From assembly GCA_030340625.1 (NCBI GenBank), contig JAOPHQ010002856.1:241001-305000 (forward strand): a stretch of DNA of 64,000 nucleotides. Direction: 5' to 3'. This document shows, one piece after another, positions 23,123 through 43,719 of the stretch; position 1 is the first letter of the stretch; every line of letters starts with the position of its first letter. The translations under genes and the position numbers were made by a program. Below the pieces are notes generated by a model. It searched no databases. It was not told the DNA's origin and worked only from the letters and a program-made list of their open reading frames with translations. The stretch comes from Merluccius polli. Lineage: Eukaryota; Chordata; Actinopteri; Gadiformes; Merlucciidae.

Positions 23123-23929
23123 CTAGGACATTTTAGGACATAACATTAACATTACAACAACAACAACAACAAACAACATGTCAATTAGTATGTCGCAGTC
23201 ACACACGTTGCTCCGAACCGGAGATATGTGGCGGCCAGAGGAGGAGAAAAACAACATGTAGTCAAACTATGATGATCACAGTTATAAATAATCAATGGTA
23301 ATGATGATGAAGCTCTGACTTTTAAGAAGGGGACGCTTCAGTCAAACCCAACGCCTTGAATGTACATTCAGACACCCAGCTAGGTACATATAAAGCGGTA
23401 TGTCTCAATGGACATCGTCAACAGTAGCGTGTGAAGCTGTAAACGATGCATCCGAAAACAAATACTACTCGACTAGGGTCTATTCCGTTAACATACACCT
23501 GGCATTTTAACTCAAAAAAATAGCCATTTGCCTTAAGGAACCTAACAAAGTGATAGCATAGCAGGCGAGCAGTTAGCTCAACACAACACACTTGCTATGA
23601 ATCTGTGCAGTCGGAGGTAAAATACACAATCATACCCTCCGGACGTGGAGGTTGATGCTTACACGGATCAACTTACTAGTCAACTGTACGATTATATTAC
23701 AAGATACGTCCGCTAACGTTGGACTGCATTTGAATGCTGCAGTAGCAACAACACTGTCGTTGCACGGCAGAGTAGCCATAATCCAGATATCCAGTCTCAA
23801 ACATCATCAATATCGAGACGTCTATCGATACAGATATATATATATGCACGTACATATAAACAAAACCGCATTGCAATGAACGGAATACAATTTTAACATA
23901 GCCATGTAGCTAGCTTGTTTTGCTAGCCG

Positions 23930-24350
23930 ATGTTGACTAACGCCACTAATTCGACCGCCATCTTAGCTTACGCTCGGCGGCTAGCGTTAGCATCCCCAGC
24001 GCTAACACGGTGTATCCGGGGCGATAAACGTTCATACCCGTCGTGTGTTCGTTTCCTACGTGTACGTTTACCGTTTTAGCAGCGAGGCCTGTGCGTTTAT
24101 CCCACAAGAAATCCGTGGTGGCGCTTCGGTTCTCCTTCTCGTAACGCTGTTTCTCTCTCTCCAGACGGGTGTCTCCCCCCCCCCAGCCGCTTGGTCGGAA
24201 GCGGCCAGCTTTTTTTTTTTCTCCCCCCCCCTCTCTCCCTGCAGTCCGCCTTCCGCGCGCGGCCCCAACGGACGCGTTGGTTGGCGGCGCGAACCGACGC
24301 GTCCCCATCACTTTGAATTGGACGCGGTAGCGCGTGGCTTGGTTACTATC
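23930..24350 (-). promoter_or_regulatory. clk2: clk2 promoter and 5' UTR exon
   Basis: CpG-rich block with many CG dinucleotides. On the - strand a clear donor (CGAGC then GTAAGC) ends a possible untranslated first exon at 23972. This fits the ATG of clk2 falling directly after an acceptor at 23122. Long C and CT runs lie at 24165-24240. Exact transcription start not determinable. Confidence 0.6.
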
Positions 24351-24411
24351 ATTAGGCTTTAACAACACTCTTACCAAATATTATAATAATACATTATAAT
24401 AATCACGGGAA

Positions 24412-24520
<109 letters not shown>

Positions 24521-24609
24521 GGTGCCTTTTTAAAGCTTTTTTCCCCCCCTATTAAATATTAAAATAGTAAAGGGTCATTTATGAAGGCTATATGTTAATA
24601 GTGCTAACA

Positions 24610-24615
24610 TTTATT
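24610..24615 (-). terminator. setdb1: setdb1 poly(A) signal
   Basis: AATAAA on the - strand, about 80 bases past the setdb1 stop codon. The setdb1 transcript would end within about 250 bases of the clk2 CpG promoter. Confidence 0.65.
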
Positions 24616-24693
24616 TTAATAGAAACATTTTCACACCATTACAAATAAACACATTTTAATACAAAAAAGAAAAGAAAAAAAAGTCTGTTGGCA

Positions 24694-34182
<9,489 letters not shown>

Positions 34183-34402
34183 TGTAGCTGCAACAAAGTG
34201 GGTGATGAGTGATCCAAAAACTAAATCACACTGGTACTAGTCTTACTAGTAGTAGGAATGACGTTAGAAAAACACCGTAAGGGAGGGATGCTGTCCTGTT
34301 GTATCGCAGATATAAAAGATGTACACATGTCCACCTCACTTAAAAATGTATCCCATTTAACACTACATTGTATGATCTTGCCCTGCTGAAGTGGGGGTCA
34401 TC

Positions 34403-34735
34403 CCTATGTTCCCCGGGACCTATGTTCCCCGGGTCCTATGTTGCCCTCTTTGTATGAGACTGGGGAACATAGGACCCTTTTTTTTTTTTTAAAAGGGGTC
34501 CTATGTTCCCCGCTTTTCCCAAAAAGGGAATGTTCCCCTCTTTGTATGTGACCGGGGAACATAGGACCCGGGGAACATAGGACCCTTTTTTTTTTTAAAA
34601 AGGGTCCTATGTTCCCCGCTTTTCCCAAAAAGGGAATGTTCCCCTCTTTGTATGTGACCGGGGAACATAGGACCCGGGGAACATAGGACCCTTTTTCAAA
34701 AAAAGGGTCCCATGTTCCCCGGTTTGTTACTTTTT
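34403..34735. repeat. Foldback-type palindromic tandem repeat, left block
   Basis: GGGGAACATAGGACCC and its complement GGGTCCTATGTTCCCC alternate around T/A runs, so every half-unit can form a hairpin. A larger period of about 106 bases is visible (CCCCTCTTTGTATGTGACCG at about 34535 and 34641). A matching block lies at 35549-35712. The open frame across it on the - strand is a by-product of the repeat. Confidence 0.85.
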
Positions 34736-35548
34736 CCACCATTACTGCCAAATTCCATGGCAAATAGGCCTATGTAGGCCTACGGGCTGTTTGACGTGCA
34801 TATGCAAATAGGCCTAGACAAGGAAAGATTAGGTCAGGGGTGGCAAACCTGCAGGTTCGAGCTGCATGCGGCTCTTTGGCTGTTCTGTTAATTGTGTCAC
34901 TTTATCTTGGACCAAGGGATCCTTTCAATGAATGTTAGTTCAATCAGTGATGATAAAACTTGGATCACAAACTCATTTCATTTATAAGCACATAAAGTGT
35001 GCCAGTGATTATTCAATAGATCAGCGACTCAATAGTTTCTGTTCTTTAGCCTATTAACATTAACATACATGGTTGTTGGTCGCTTTGTTTCTTTTAATGA
35101 AGGTAGTTGGGTTCTTGTTCTGCCTTGATGTAGCCTATTATATATATTTATATTTGTATAGCACTTTATATCTGAAACAGATATTTATACATTTCGTACA
35201 GCACTCATCTGAAACAGATCTAACTAAACAAATTAAACGAAACGTTATTAGAGGTGAATGTATACTGAGATTTTGTTTTAAACTCTCCACAAGGGTGCAC
35301 AATACAATGGAGAACATGTAGGATAATAAAAGGAAAAAGCTAAGCCTCGACGCAAGACAATATGATCAGGGGTGGGAATATACAAACATGAGTAACCCTA
35401 GATTTAAAAAAGCAACAAAAATGAACTACAAAGTAACCAGAAAGTAGCTGCTGTGCACATTTAAGTTTTGGGCTGCTTGAGCCAAGCTGGGCCATGCGAC
35501 CGTAGGCCGGCTGGCCACGCTGAGTCTACCGTAAAGATCGATAGACTC
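34736..35548. other. Sequence between the two foldback blocks
   Basis: AT-rich. At about 34838 CAGGGGTGGCAAACCTGCAG and GCATGCGGCTCTTTGGC resemble a hAT terminal sequence that I recall from several fish and mammal families. No coding signal. Part of the first setdb1 intron if the 5' exon at 36114 is right. Confidence 0.4.
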
Positions 35549-35712
35549 CGGGGGAACATAGGACCCTTTTCTAGAAAAAGGATCCTATGTTCCCCCGCAA
35601 CATAGGGTATGTTCCCCGGTATGTAATGCTACAGGGGAACATAGGACCCTTTTTTCTAAGAAAGGGTCCTATGTTCCCCGAGCGGGGAACAAAAGACCCC
35701 GGGAACATAGAC
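35549..35712. repeat. Foldback-type palindromic repeat, right block
   Basis: GGGGAACATAGGACCC/GGGTCCTATGTTCCCC hairpins like those at 34403-34735, here with short A/T loops. The two blocks may be the ends of one foldback element of about 1.3 kb. Confidence 0.8.
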
Positions 35713-36113
35713 ACGCGCCCCTGAAGTGGAGGCAATGCTGGAAAAAGACAATGTTAAGCAAAACTTAATAATGTACGACTGTCTTACCGACACGGCTTCA
35801 AGGGGCAAGGTAGGTGCCTTGTTTGATGCTGGCGAATGACGCCGACGTTAACTATACAAGTCGGGCCGAGATGTTAATGTTAATATTATAATAATAGGGG
35901 ACCCAAATTACGAAACCACGAGTGCGGCCACGGAAACACAAGCAAACTATTCATGCATGTATGTCGGTCGCCCTACATGCATGTATCGTTCAACCCCAAA
36001 AACTCTCATGAATACATGTCCGTTGCATGCCGATTTTGCGCTTATTTTATGTTATTTAGGACGCCATGACACCGCGCCATTGCTGCAGTTCGTGTTTGTC
36101 CCGCGTTGCTTAC

Positions 36114-36200
36114 CGTAGTGTTGACTGACGTCGCACGCGTGACGTTTCCATGGCGTGAGTTCTCACCTTCGGTTCATCCTCTTTGATTGAGTTGACGTGA
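36114..36200 (-). promoter_or_regulatory. setdb1: Probable setdb1 5' UTR exon and promoter
   Basis: On the - strand a strong donor (CACTACG then GTAAGC) ends a CpG-containing segment with TGACGTC motifs. The coding exon at 34022-34182 has an acceptor (TTGCAG) five bases before its ATG, so a separate untranslated first exon is expected upstream. Confidence 0.55.
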
Positions 36201-37140
36201 GTGTTTGATATTTATAATAGTACAACACTAATGTTGCTGTATACAATTATGCATTCATATTTTGTGAAATACTGCAATAATATATTTTTTTTTTTTAAAC
36301 ACACATCGGCATGGATGTAGGCCATGGTGTCAAAATGTATTTAATCCTAATCATCACTTTGTCCTCCGAAACTCAAACTTAAAATAAGAATATGCTGACC
36401 ACAAACATTGTTGTTGCGGGTTGTGTCAACGTATCTGTTAGGAGTTGTAGCGTGTTGTACTTTGTTAACGTTATAGGCCTAATTACCTTTTCCATTGTAT
36501 CCTTTAAAGGAGCTGTATTCTGTTACGTGTCACTCGCATGTCTTGTTATTGTCAAGGATGTCTCTGTTGGGACTTGTGTGCTCATGACTAAACGTGATTT
36601 CACTGCACTCCAGTCAGCGTTATGTATCTGAATAAGCCGTCCCGCCGAGTGATGCTGCCTTGTCTCATTGATTTTCCGAGCCTGAACCAAAGCAAACTCA
36701 GCCACATTAGATGACAGCTAGAAACAACGCATAACAAACACGCGACAACGTGTACTAGACAAGTAGTGCCCAACCTTTGGCACACCTGAAGTGGATGTAA
36801 TACACATGCAGTGGCAGAGCAAAGAGTGCCAGCGCCCCCTTTACACACAGTTATTACTGCATGAAGGCCACGGCGAGTGGGAAACAGTGGAAAGAAAGCT
36901 GCTTATGCTCCCAGTGTTTATTTAGCAAACACGAATGAACACAAAACATCAATGGAAAACATTACAATGGAAAGGCCGTACTATATTTAATGAACAATAT
37001 TTATGATATATTTATTTTCGTACCACAGGTTTAAAAACACTATACTAAACAACAAGAACATTTAAGCCTACCGTTTTACGTATGTAAGGAATAATCCACG
37101 AAATACCGGAGGGATATATGGGTCTGACTAATGCCTGGAA
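36201..37140. other. Intergenic upstream of setdb1
   Basis: AT-rich with no exon or RNA gene seen. The last 100 bases (from about 37080) are also present, inverted, at about 50590-50690 beside the second minisatellite, so they belong to that repeat family. Confidence 0.4.
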
Positions 37141-37179
37141 CGCATTCAGTTAGCATGAAATTCATATGGAATGCAGACG

Positions 37180-37990
37180 TTACCTTATTACTCCAGTAAA
37201 TAGAGACAACCTTAGTAACGACCTGGCAACGTTACCTTATTACTCTGGTAACGTTACCTTATTACTCCAGTAAATAGAGACGATCTTAGTAACGACCTGG
37301 CAACGTTACCTTATTACTCCAGTAAATAGAGACGATCTTAGTAACGACCTGGCAACGTTACCTTATTACTCTGGTAAATACAGACGATCTTAGTAACGAC
37401 ATGGTAACGTTACCTTATTACTCCAGTAAATAGAGACGATCTTAGTAACGACCTGGCAAGGTTACCTTATTACTCCAGTAAATAGAGACGATCTTAGTAA
37501 CGACCTGGCAACGTTACCTTATTACTCTGGTAAATAGAGACGATCTTAGTAACGACATGGTAACGTTACCTTATTACTCCAGTAAATAGAGACGACCTTA
37601 GTAACGACATGGTAATGTTACCTTACTCAAGTAAATAGAGACAATCTTAGTAACGACATGGCAACGTTACCTTATTATACTCCGGTAAATAAAGACGATC
37701 TTAGTAACAACATGGCAACTTTACCTTGTTACTCCAGTAACGTTACCTACTCCAGTAAATAGAGACGATCTTAGTAACGACATGGCAACGTTACCTTATT
37801 ACCTTAGTAACGACATGGCAACGTTACCTTATTACTCCAGTAAATAGAGACAACCTTAGTAACGACCTGGCAACGTTATTACTCCAGTAAATAGACACGA
37901 TCTTAGTAACGACATGGCAACGTTACATTATTACTCCAGTAAATAAAGACGACCTTAAAGGCCGCAGTATGCTTAGTAACGACATGGTAA
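37180..37990. repeat. 52-bp minisatellite, about 15 units
   Basis: Units of GTTACCTTATTACTCCAGTA followed by AATAGAGACGATCTTAGTAA and CGACCTGGCAAC, period about 52. Fifteen CTTAGTAACRAC steps are visible, some shortened. Flanks (CATATGGAATGCAGACGTTA on the left; AAAGCTTTCTATACGTAGTC on the right) recur inverted around 50.3-50.6 kb, so the array is internal to a dispersed element. Confidence 0.93.
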
Positions 37991-38633
37991 CGGGAAAGCT
38001 TTCTATACGTAGTCCCATCCGAGTCTGGTCCAAGTTGACAGTTAATGACCGTGTAAAGCAAATTCTGAGATTTGTTTCTAAACACATTACACACGTTAGA
38101 AATGAATTGCTGAAAACATGTGAAAAGACTGTATAACCATTATGTTGAATTGTGGAGTTCTATTTTTCACCGTTTTCGTGTTCAGGATTTTATGGGCGGG
38201 GCTTAAAGTGTAGATGATGACGTAACGAGAGGCTCCTCCCCCTGTTCGCTAATGGGCGTGGTTTAGCGCCTCCAGCGGACACGCCCCCAGCGTCGGCTGA
38301 GAATACTACTTATTTTTTCACGATTTTGAATCCTAATTGTATATACTTGGCGACTTTTTTAATCATTCAAACTTGGCTGGGTGGTTAATAACATAGTTAT
38401 TCTAATAGTTATTCTTATTAGTAATTTCTATAGTGTGACAAACTCTAAACACATATTTCCCATTGCTTTACACAGAATTTTAACTATGACATATATAGTT
38501 TCAGGGGGGGAGACAGATGAAGCTACATGCTGCAAATGCAGCTCTGGATGACGCATTTCCTTTCCTAGTTCCCTCTCGCTGCTTCTTCCTCCACATGTGG
38601 TCTAAGACTTTTCTTCTAAGCCTTCAAAGGCTT

Positions 38634-38834
38634 CTATGGCAAGCCGTTTTAACATTTAACGGCTAATTGTATTCTCAGTAGTAAGAATGGTAATTAAATA
38701 TATCCACAATAACATTCTTACAAGTAGAAATGGTATTTCAAGGTATCTACAACTTTGATTGTACTAGTCAGGACAAATTACATCACTTTTACCATTAATG
38801 TGTATTGAGTTATTGTTAAAATGGCTTGCCATAG
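38634..38834. mobile_element. Short MITE, 20-bp terminal inverted repeats
   Basis: A 201-bp segment that starts CTATGGCAAGCCGTTTTAAC and ends with the complement bearing one mismatch (GTTAAAATGGCTTGCCATAG). GCTT flanks both ends. AT-rich interior with no coding capacity. Confidence 0.75.
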
Positions 38835-39844
38835 GCTTCTGTTGTCGTCATGTTTGGAGTGGGATTCGAGTCTAATGATGTCTTGGTAGAGGACGGCTGG
38901 TGAACCTATTGAAATGAGGAGCACACCTAATGTATGAAGGATGCTTTAAAATAATTCAGTAATCTAACCAGCATATATTGTTGTGGAATTGCAAGTGTCC
39001 ACAGCACACTAATTAGTGAGATGAACTCAACCACTCCGACAAATCATAATCTTTAAATGCAAATATAAAAAGCAGAACAGGAGAACAGCATCCGCAAAGC
39101 ATGCAATATATTTCTCCCCAAGCTCCTCTTGAGGGCTTGGGGCTTTTTTCTACTACATCTACAACCCCTGTGATAGCTATAACGTGGGCACTACCTGGTA
39201 CGTCTCTGATAGCAACAATAGAGATAAGGGAAAAGGCGAGATGAACTTTGACCTCTCTGAAGCATGTGCTTTACATGGCATGTGTAGGAGTGAATGTACA
39301 TTTTTTCCCTTACAGTATGTGATATGCTTCTGGGCTTCACAAATGCAATTTGATGAACATATGGCAGGAATAAAAGGTAATGGTGGGTTTATGAAACATC
39401 AGCAAAATACTGGTGGGTAAAATATTCATATTTTTGATTATATCAAATGACAATCACGAATACAGTCTTGAGCCCCTTTTCCAGTATTGGTTTTACCCTT
39501 TTGCCCATAAGCTGTTCGATCACATCCCTTTTGATGAAGATGCAGGTCACGCCAATCGGTGCACCTTTTTTTGCTTTACCATATCAAGATGGTGTTGTGT
39601 TACTGGCCGATGTCCTGCACCTGGAAGAGCATTTTGAGTGCATTCCTTTCAGTGCTGTTGAGCAGTAGCCTCCTCAACCCACAACGCTTGTGTTTATGTT
39701 CACATAGGACGAGTAATCCTCGAACATAAACATGAACAGATGCAAAACTGGATACTTTTGAGAGCAGTGCCTCCTCCAGATATGGTGACCGCTCGATAAT
39801 TGCAGACACAGAACAGTACCTTACCAGGACGCACGCACACGCCA

Positions 39845-39889
<45 letters not shown>

Positions 39890-40186
39890 TTGCTTTCAGT
39901 TTACAACCATACACATACACAATCAGTAAAGGGAACAACATGGGCATTATATAGAGTGCACATCCGCAAACATAAAATAGCCTACATCCAACTCCCTGGC
40001 ATAGGCCCTATAATTGTCATTGCGCATGCATCTATCCAATTAACCCAATTGACTTCCTCTCTTGAGACGACACGTAATGTATACTGTTGGCTTGTGAACC
40101 ACGTGGCCATATGGCGCTAAACGTAGTATCACGAGAACCGTTGGCCCATAAATTGTAAACAAAAGCCACGTGTTTGGAAATAACGG
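38835..40186. other. Intergenic; possible decayed coding remnant at 39480-39900
   Basis: Between 39480 and 39900 both strands have protein-like open frames (on + LPYQDGVVLLADVLHLEEHF, on - YLEEALLSKVSSF...ALKMLFQVQDIGQ). I recognise neither and see no splice structure, so a decayed transposon is likeliest. CA repeat at 39848-39888. Confidence 0.35.
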
Positions 40187-40276
40187 TGAAGCGGCCGGGA
40201 TGAGAATCAGCACCTCCAAATCCGAGTCGATGTTTGGCCTGCCCCAAGTGGAGGAGTTCAAGTACCTCGGGCACCA
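40187..40276 (+). mobile_element. LINE reverse-transcriptase fragment
   Basis: Reads AAGMRISTSKSES, then with a deletion LPQVEEFKYLG, a motif pair common in fish LINE ORFs. Very short and truncated on both sides. Confidence 0.6.
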
Positions 40277-40379
40277 TAGACATACAGTGGAAAACCCATC
40301 CTGTTTAGTGGTCTATGTTTGTCTGTCTATGTGTCAGGGTGTACATTAGCTGAATTTGAAATACTATGGACACAGTTAC

Positions 40380-40447
40380 TTGTTATTACTCATTTGATTA
40401 GGGTAATGACAAACTTGTCATTACCCTAATCAAATGAGTAATAACAA
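40380..40447. repeat. Perfect 33-bp palindrome with 2-base spacer
   Basis: Arms 40380-40412 and 40415-40447 are exact reverse complements, each containing ACTCATTTGATTAGGGTAAT or its complement. On the - strand it lies 15 bases beyond the stop codon of the candidate small gene, so its 3' UTR would fold into a 33-pair hairpin. Confidence 0.97.
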
Positions 40448-40461
40448 CATCTTGCAAGAAA

Positions 40462-40794
40462 TTAACTACCTGTAGCCGATGCACGTTTTTTCCGTGTCTC
40501 TCCACTTCTGCTTCTTTTTAAGGTGATTCGACGTCCATCTGCATCTGTCTCCACCCATCGGACAGTATGCTTACTGCCTTCAGCAGGTGTAGTAGATGCT
40601 GATTCTTTCTTTGCCTCCCTTTCCTTTCATGAAAAAGCGAGCATTGTATGATAACACTGAAATTCAGAACACTTACAAATTGCCACGTTTTAGTATTATC
40701 ACAAATACTCAAGACTCACTTTATAGTCAGCCAGTAACTTTTCTACTAGGAAAAGAGCATCCGCTACCTGCCCACTGCCCCGCGGATCAGCCAT
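40462..40794 (-). CDS. Candidate small gene, 78-aa basic protein (unrecognised)
   Basis: Two exons on the - strand, 40720-40794 and 40462-40623. Exon 1 starts at an ATG in good context (GAAATGG) and encodes MADPRGSGQV through LLADYK, ending at GTGAGT. Exon 2 follows a pyrimidine-rich acceptor (CTTTTTCATGAAAG) and reads EREAKKESAS, SKHTVRWVETDADGRRITLK, RSRSGETRKKRASATGS then TAA. The join is in phase, and an in-frame TGA just before the acceptor is spliced out. Composition is highly charged, with a basic C terminus. A further exon-like segment upstream (41771 to about 41850) would be its 5' UTR. I do not recognise the protein. A donor-like GTAGTT just before the stop leaves room for a longer C terminus. 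The gene sits between setdb1 and ctxnd2 on the same strand. Confidence 0.42.
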
Positions 40795-40833
40795 TTCAGG
40801 CAGACGCAGACAAACAGACAGATAAACAAACAA

Positions 40834-40842
<9 letters not shown>

Positions 40843-40892
<50 letters not shown>
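40843..40892. repeat. TA microsatellite
   Basis: Pure TA tract about 50 bases 5' of the candidate small gene's ATG. Confidence 0.95.
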
Positions 40893-40896
<4 letters not shown>

Positions 40897-40914
40897 CGCG
40901 CGCAGTAGAGGAGT

Positions 40915-40930
40915 GGCTCTTAAAAGAGCC
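40915..40930 (-). promoter_or_regulatory. Histone-type 3' stem-loop motif
   Basis: On the - strand the segment reads GGCTCTTTTAAGAGCC, a six-pair stem with a TTTA loop, flanked by CCAAC and ACTC. That is the consensus form of the replication-dependent histone mRNA stem-loop. No histone coding sequence was seen within several hundred bases on either side, so it is an orphan or a chance match. Confidence 0.4.
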
Positions 40931-41357
40931 GTTGGTTTACTGTAGCAAAAGCCAAGGAGAGGTAAAGGTAGGAGGGGGTATGGGCTGGAGCTGTTGGACA
41001 GAAAAAGATAAAAACATGGTTATCAATTATCTTGCAGCAAGTTTATTGGACTTCACAAAGGGCAAATACTGAATTCTTAGTCATCTTCAACGTGTCAACT
41101 ACAAGCATGCTAGCAAAACACAGTGGATATTGTGGACAATACATATCTACAGGATTGTGCTGAATTCATCAAAATGAATTAAATATGCCGTTTAGACAAC
41201 TTCACTGCAAGATTGTGGCTGCATAACTAACTAACTTGTTGTAGGAATATGTAAAATGGGAGCAGACTGGAGAGACATCAATACACTGGACACAGAGAGG
41301 CTCGTCTGAGCATTGATTGCCTGCCTCACGTCGTTATAGCAAGCTTTGAAAACATTT

Positions 41358-41373
<16 letters not shown>

Positions 41374-41430
<57 letters not shown>
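41374..41430. repeat. A-run and TA microsatellite
   Basis: An A run followed by about 56 bases of TA. Confidence 0.95.
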
Positions 41431-41433
<3 letters not shown>

Positions 41434-41770
41434 GGCCGGACCTGCGCGAAAACGATTAAAAAAAAGAGAGAAAAAAACGGACCTCCGTGGGGCCATAATT
41501 AACATTAAGCAAGACTTCCCCTTAATAATTTAAAGCTGAAAAATACTTTTATATGACGTTAGTTGTAAAGCTAATTGCTAAAATAGCTAGCGTTTGCTAA
41601 CAGAGTCCTCCAGTTTAATCTCAAGTTAATAACCTTCAAACCTACCGACCTCACCTACCGACTCTCATCAAATCCAATAAACATTATAAGACACATAGGC
41701 GGCCTAGAACATATCTAACAAAAAGTTATCATAAACAAAAATGAAAATCAGCAACATATCATGGATTTAC

Positions 41771-42065
41771 CTGGTGGGTCGGGATCTGTAAAAGTGACTG
41801 ATTTCTTCCTCTGCTCCACAGTAGTTGAGTAGTTGGCAATGAGTAAATGAAGGCCCTAGTGACTGGCGTGTGTATTACACGCTTTGGCGTGATACCGGTT
41901 GAACGGTCCACGATTGGTCAGAGGACGAGTGGCGGGTAAAAACTGAAGGTAGATTTTGTGAGGATGACCTTCAGACGACATGACGTCATTTATTTGGGAA
42001 ACTTTTCGCCTCCACTGTTGCGGAATAATTTCAACGTCGTTTTTGGCGCCGAAAGTTTGAAAAAC
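41771..42065 (-). promoter_or_regulatory. E2F/CHR-like promoter and 5' exon of the candidate small gene
   Basis: A strong donor on the - strand (CACCAG then GTAAAT) ends an exon-like segment at 41771. Upstream on that strand come a CCAAT-type box (TGACCAATCG, about 41909-41918), a TGACGTCA CRE-like site (about 41980) and GGCGCC preceded by TTTCAAACTTTC. On the + strand this last reads TTTTTGGCGCC...GTTTGAA, the layout of E2F plus CHR elements of cell-cycle genes. The 5' segment has an open frame (EQRKKSVTFTDPDPP) without an ATG. Confidence 0.4.
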
Positions 42066-42329
42066 GAAAAAGAGCAAATAATAAACTAAATTGTAGTAGT
42101 CAAGTGCTCAAGTGTATTTGTATAGCTATTTAATTAGTTTGATATGCTATGTTTTCGACTACTTGGATGTCTTTTATAAAGCTAGATAGAAGAGTAACTT
42201 GGACTGGAGGAGGTCTGCACGCTATGAAGGACAGTTTGTGTCTTTTCTCCTTGAAATTTAGTTTAGTTTTTTGTTTGTTTTTGGTATGCTGTAAAATCAT
42301 TTCTTAGTAGGAGAAGATAACGTTTTCTA

Positions 42330-42905
42330 GCCTAGAACTCTAGACACCCCCTAGCGGCAGCAAATTTATTTGGCAGCTAGGTAGGTCCAGAGCTATAGAG
42401 ATACTTTCTCTATAGCTCTGGGTAGGTCTAGCACGGCTCCGTCGGCTTTTTGGTGCTGGAAACACCAAGTATGTCAGACCAATCACAGCGTGAGGGGCGG
42501 AGTCGGAAGCCGGGCTACCATGACGACAGAGATGCGACGGTTCCGTGTTAGAGGTAAACAATGGCTGCTGCTGCTGGCGAACGGCTGTCTTTTCGACTCG
42601 GCTTTGGCCGCGACTCTTCAAGACTTGAAGTTAACATTTTATTTGAGAAAAGAACAAAGAACGGCACTGAAGTCTTTCCTCGAAAAGAAATATTTATTCT
42701 GAGTTTTGATTAATTACGTAGTCAGAGCGACGGCTCTGACTACGTCACCTTCTTCGTTGCTCTGATTGGTTGTAGCGCTATCCTATTGCGTGCAGAGGGA
42801 ACTTGATAGACAACCGTTTATCCCGCCCACACTGCCAATGGAGCTGAGCCAGACCTTACATCTTTCTGATGTGGGTCTGGCTTGCCAGGCTAAACGTTTT
42901 CTGCA
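42330..42905. mobile_element. Possible non-autonomous DNA element
   Basis: Contains two hairpins: CCAGAGCTATAGAGA with its complement at 42388-42422, and ACGTAGTCAGAGC with its complement near 42716-42745. Edge motifs GCCTAGAAC (about 42331) and GGCTTGCCAGGC (about 42880) resemble ends of dispersed fish repeats. Boundaries and family are uncertain. Confidence 0.3.
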
Positions 42906-43293
42906 GCCGTGTACGACACAGGTATACAAGCCATGGCGGGTATCTCAACGTTTGCTTTAGCTCCTCCAACATGGCTGGCTGCCAGGGGCTCTGTTGGCCA
43001 CATGGCAACCCTTCTGCAGCCATAGGGTTGGGATGGCCTTATTTATTTAATACAAATAAAATACCATTGTGTGTCTATGACAAAACAGCAAGCCTACCTT
43101 TAGTCAAATTAATAGTTAAACATTGCTTCACAACCAAACAGGCATGTACTATTGACCCACCAGTTATATTAAAAAAATACAGAAAGTCTTTATTATATAA
43201 AGTATGGTCATCATCCATTTATTGGACAACTAGTCATATAAACTTACATTCATAATTATCATTGAAAGTATCTGATTTGGTCAGAAATACTAC

Positions 43294-43299
43294 TTTATT
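43294..43299 (-). terminator. ctxnd2-like poly(A) signal
   Basis: AATAAA on the - strand 421 bases past the cortexin-domain stop codon. The implied 3' UTR contains the CA microsatellite at 43633-43684. Confidence 0.5.
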
Positions 43300-43631
43300 G
43301 ACAACATAGGCTAAAGTCAGTATTCAGCAATGGTCTTTTTATATTGTTTCTTTAACGCTCATTGTTGCTTGTCATTAACAGGATATACAAGACAAAAGCT
43401 TTGATGAACTTACCAAGATTAAAGATGCAAAACTATGAGCCTTATTAAAATATCCCAATAGTCGGAGATTGTGGTAATGGCCATTAGTAGTTTTTCTCCC
43501 ACTTCCCTCAACAGAGTCTATCATTATATGACTGCTTGAGTCGAAGCGCCACATGCCACAAGCGCACCACATCAATGTAGGCTGAATTGTATGCATCTGA
43601 TCCAGGCAGTTTAAGACCCCATTAAACATCA

Positions 43632-43632
<1 letters not shown>

Positions 43633-43684
<52 letters not shown>
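43633..43684. repeat. CA microsatellite
   Basis: CA repeat about 35 bases beyond the stop of the cortexin-domain gene. Confidence 0.95.
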
Positions 43685-43687
<3 letters not shown>

Positions 43688-43719
43688 ATTTTAGTCCTGC
43701 ACGGCTCTGCCTCTCTCTC

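Noticed and set aside
24045..24377. Open frames on both strands over the clk2 CpG block
   Set aside because: GC-rich promoter sequence has few stops by chance; no homology.
34404..34763. 119-codon frame on the - strand with repeated VLCSP and GNI motifs
   Set aside because: It follows the palindromic GGGGAACATAGGACCC repeat exactly; no initiation or splice context.
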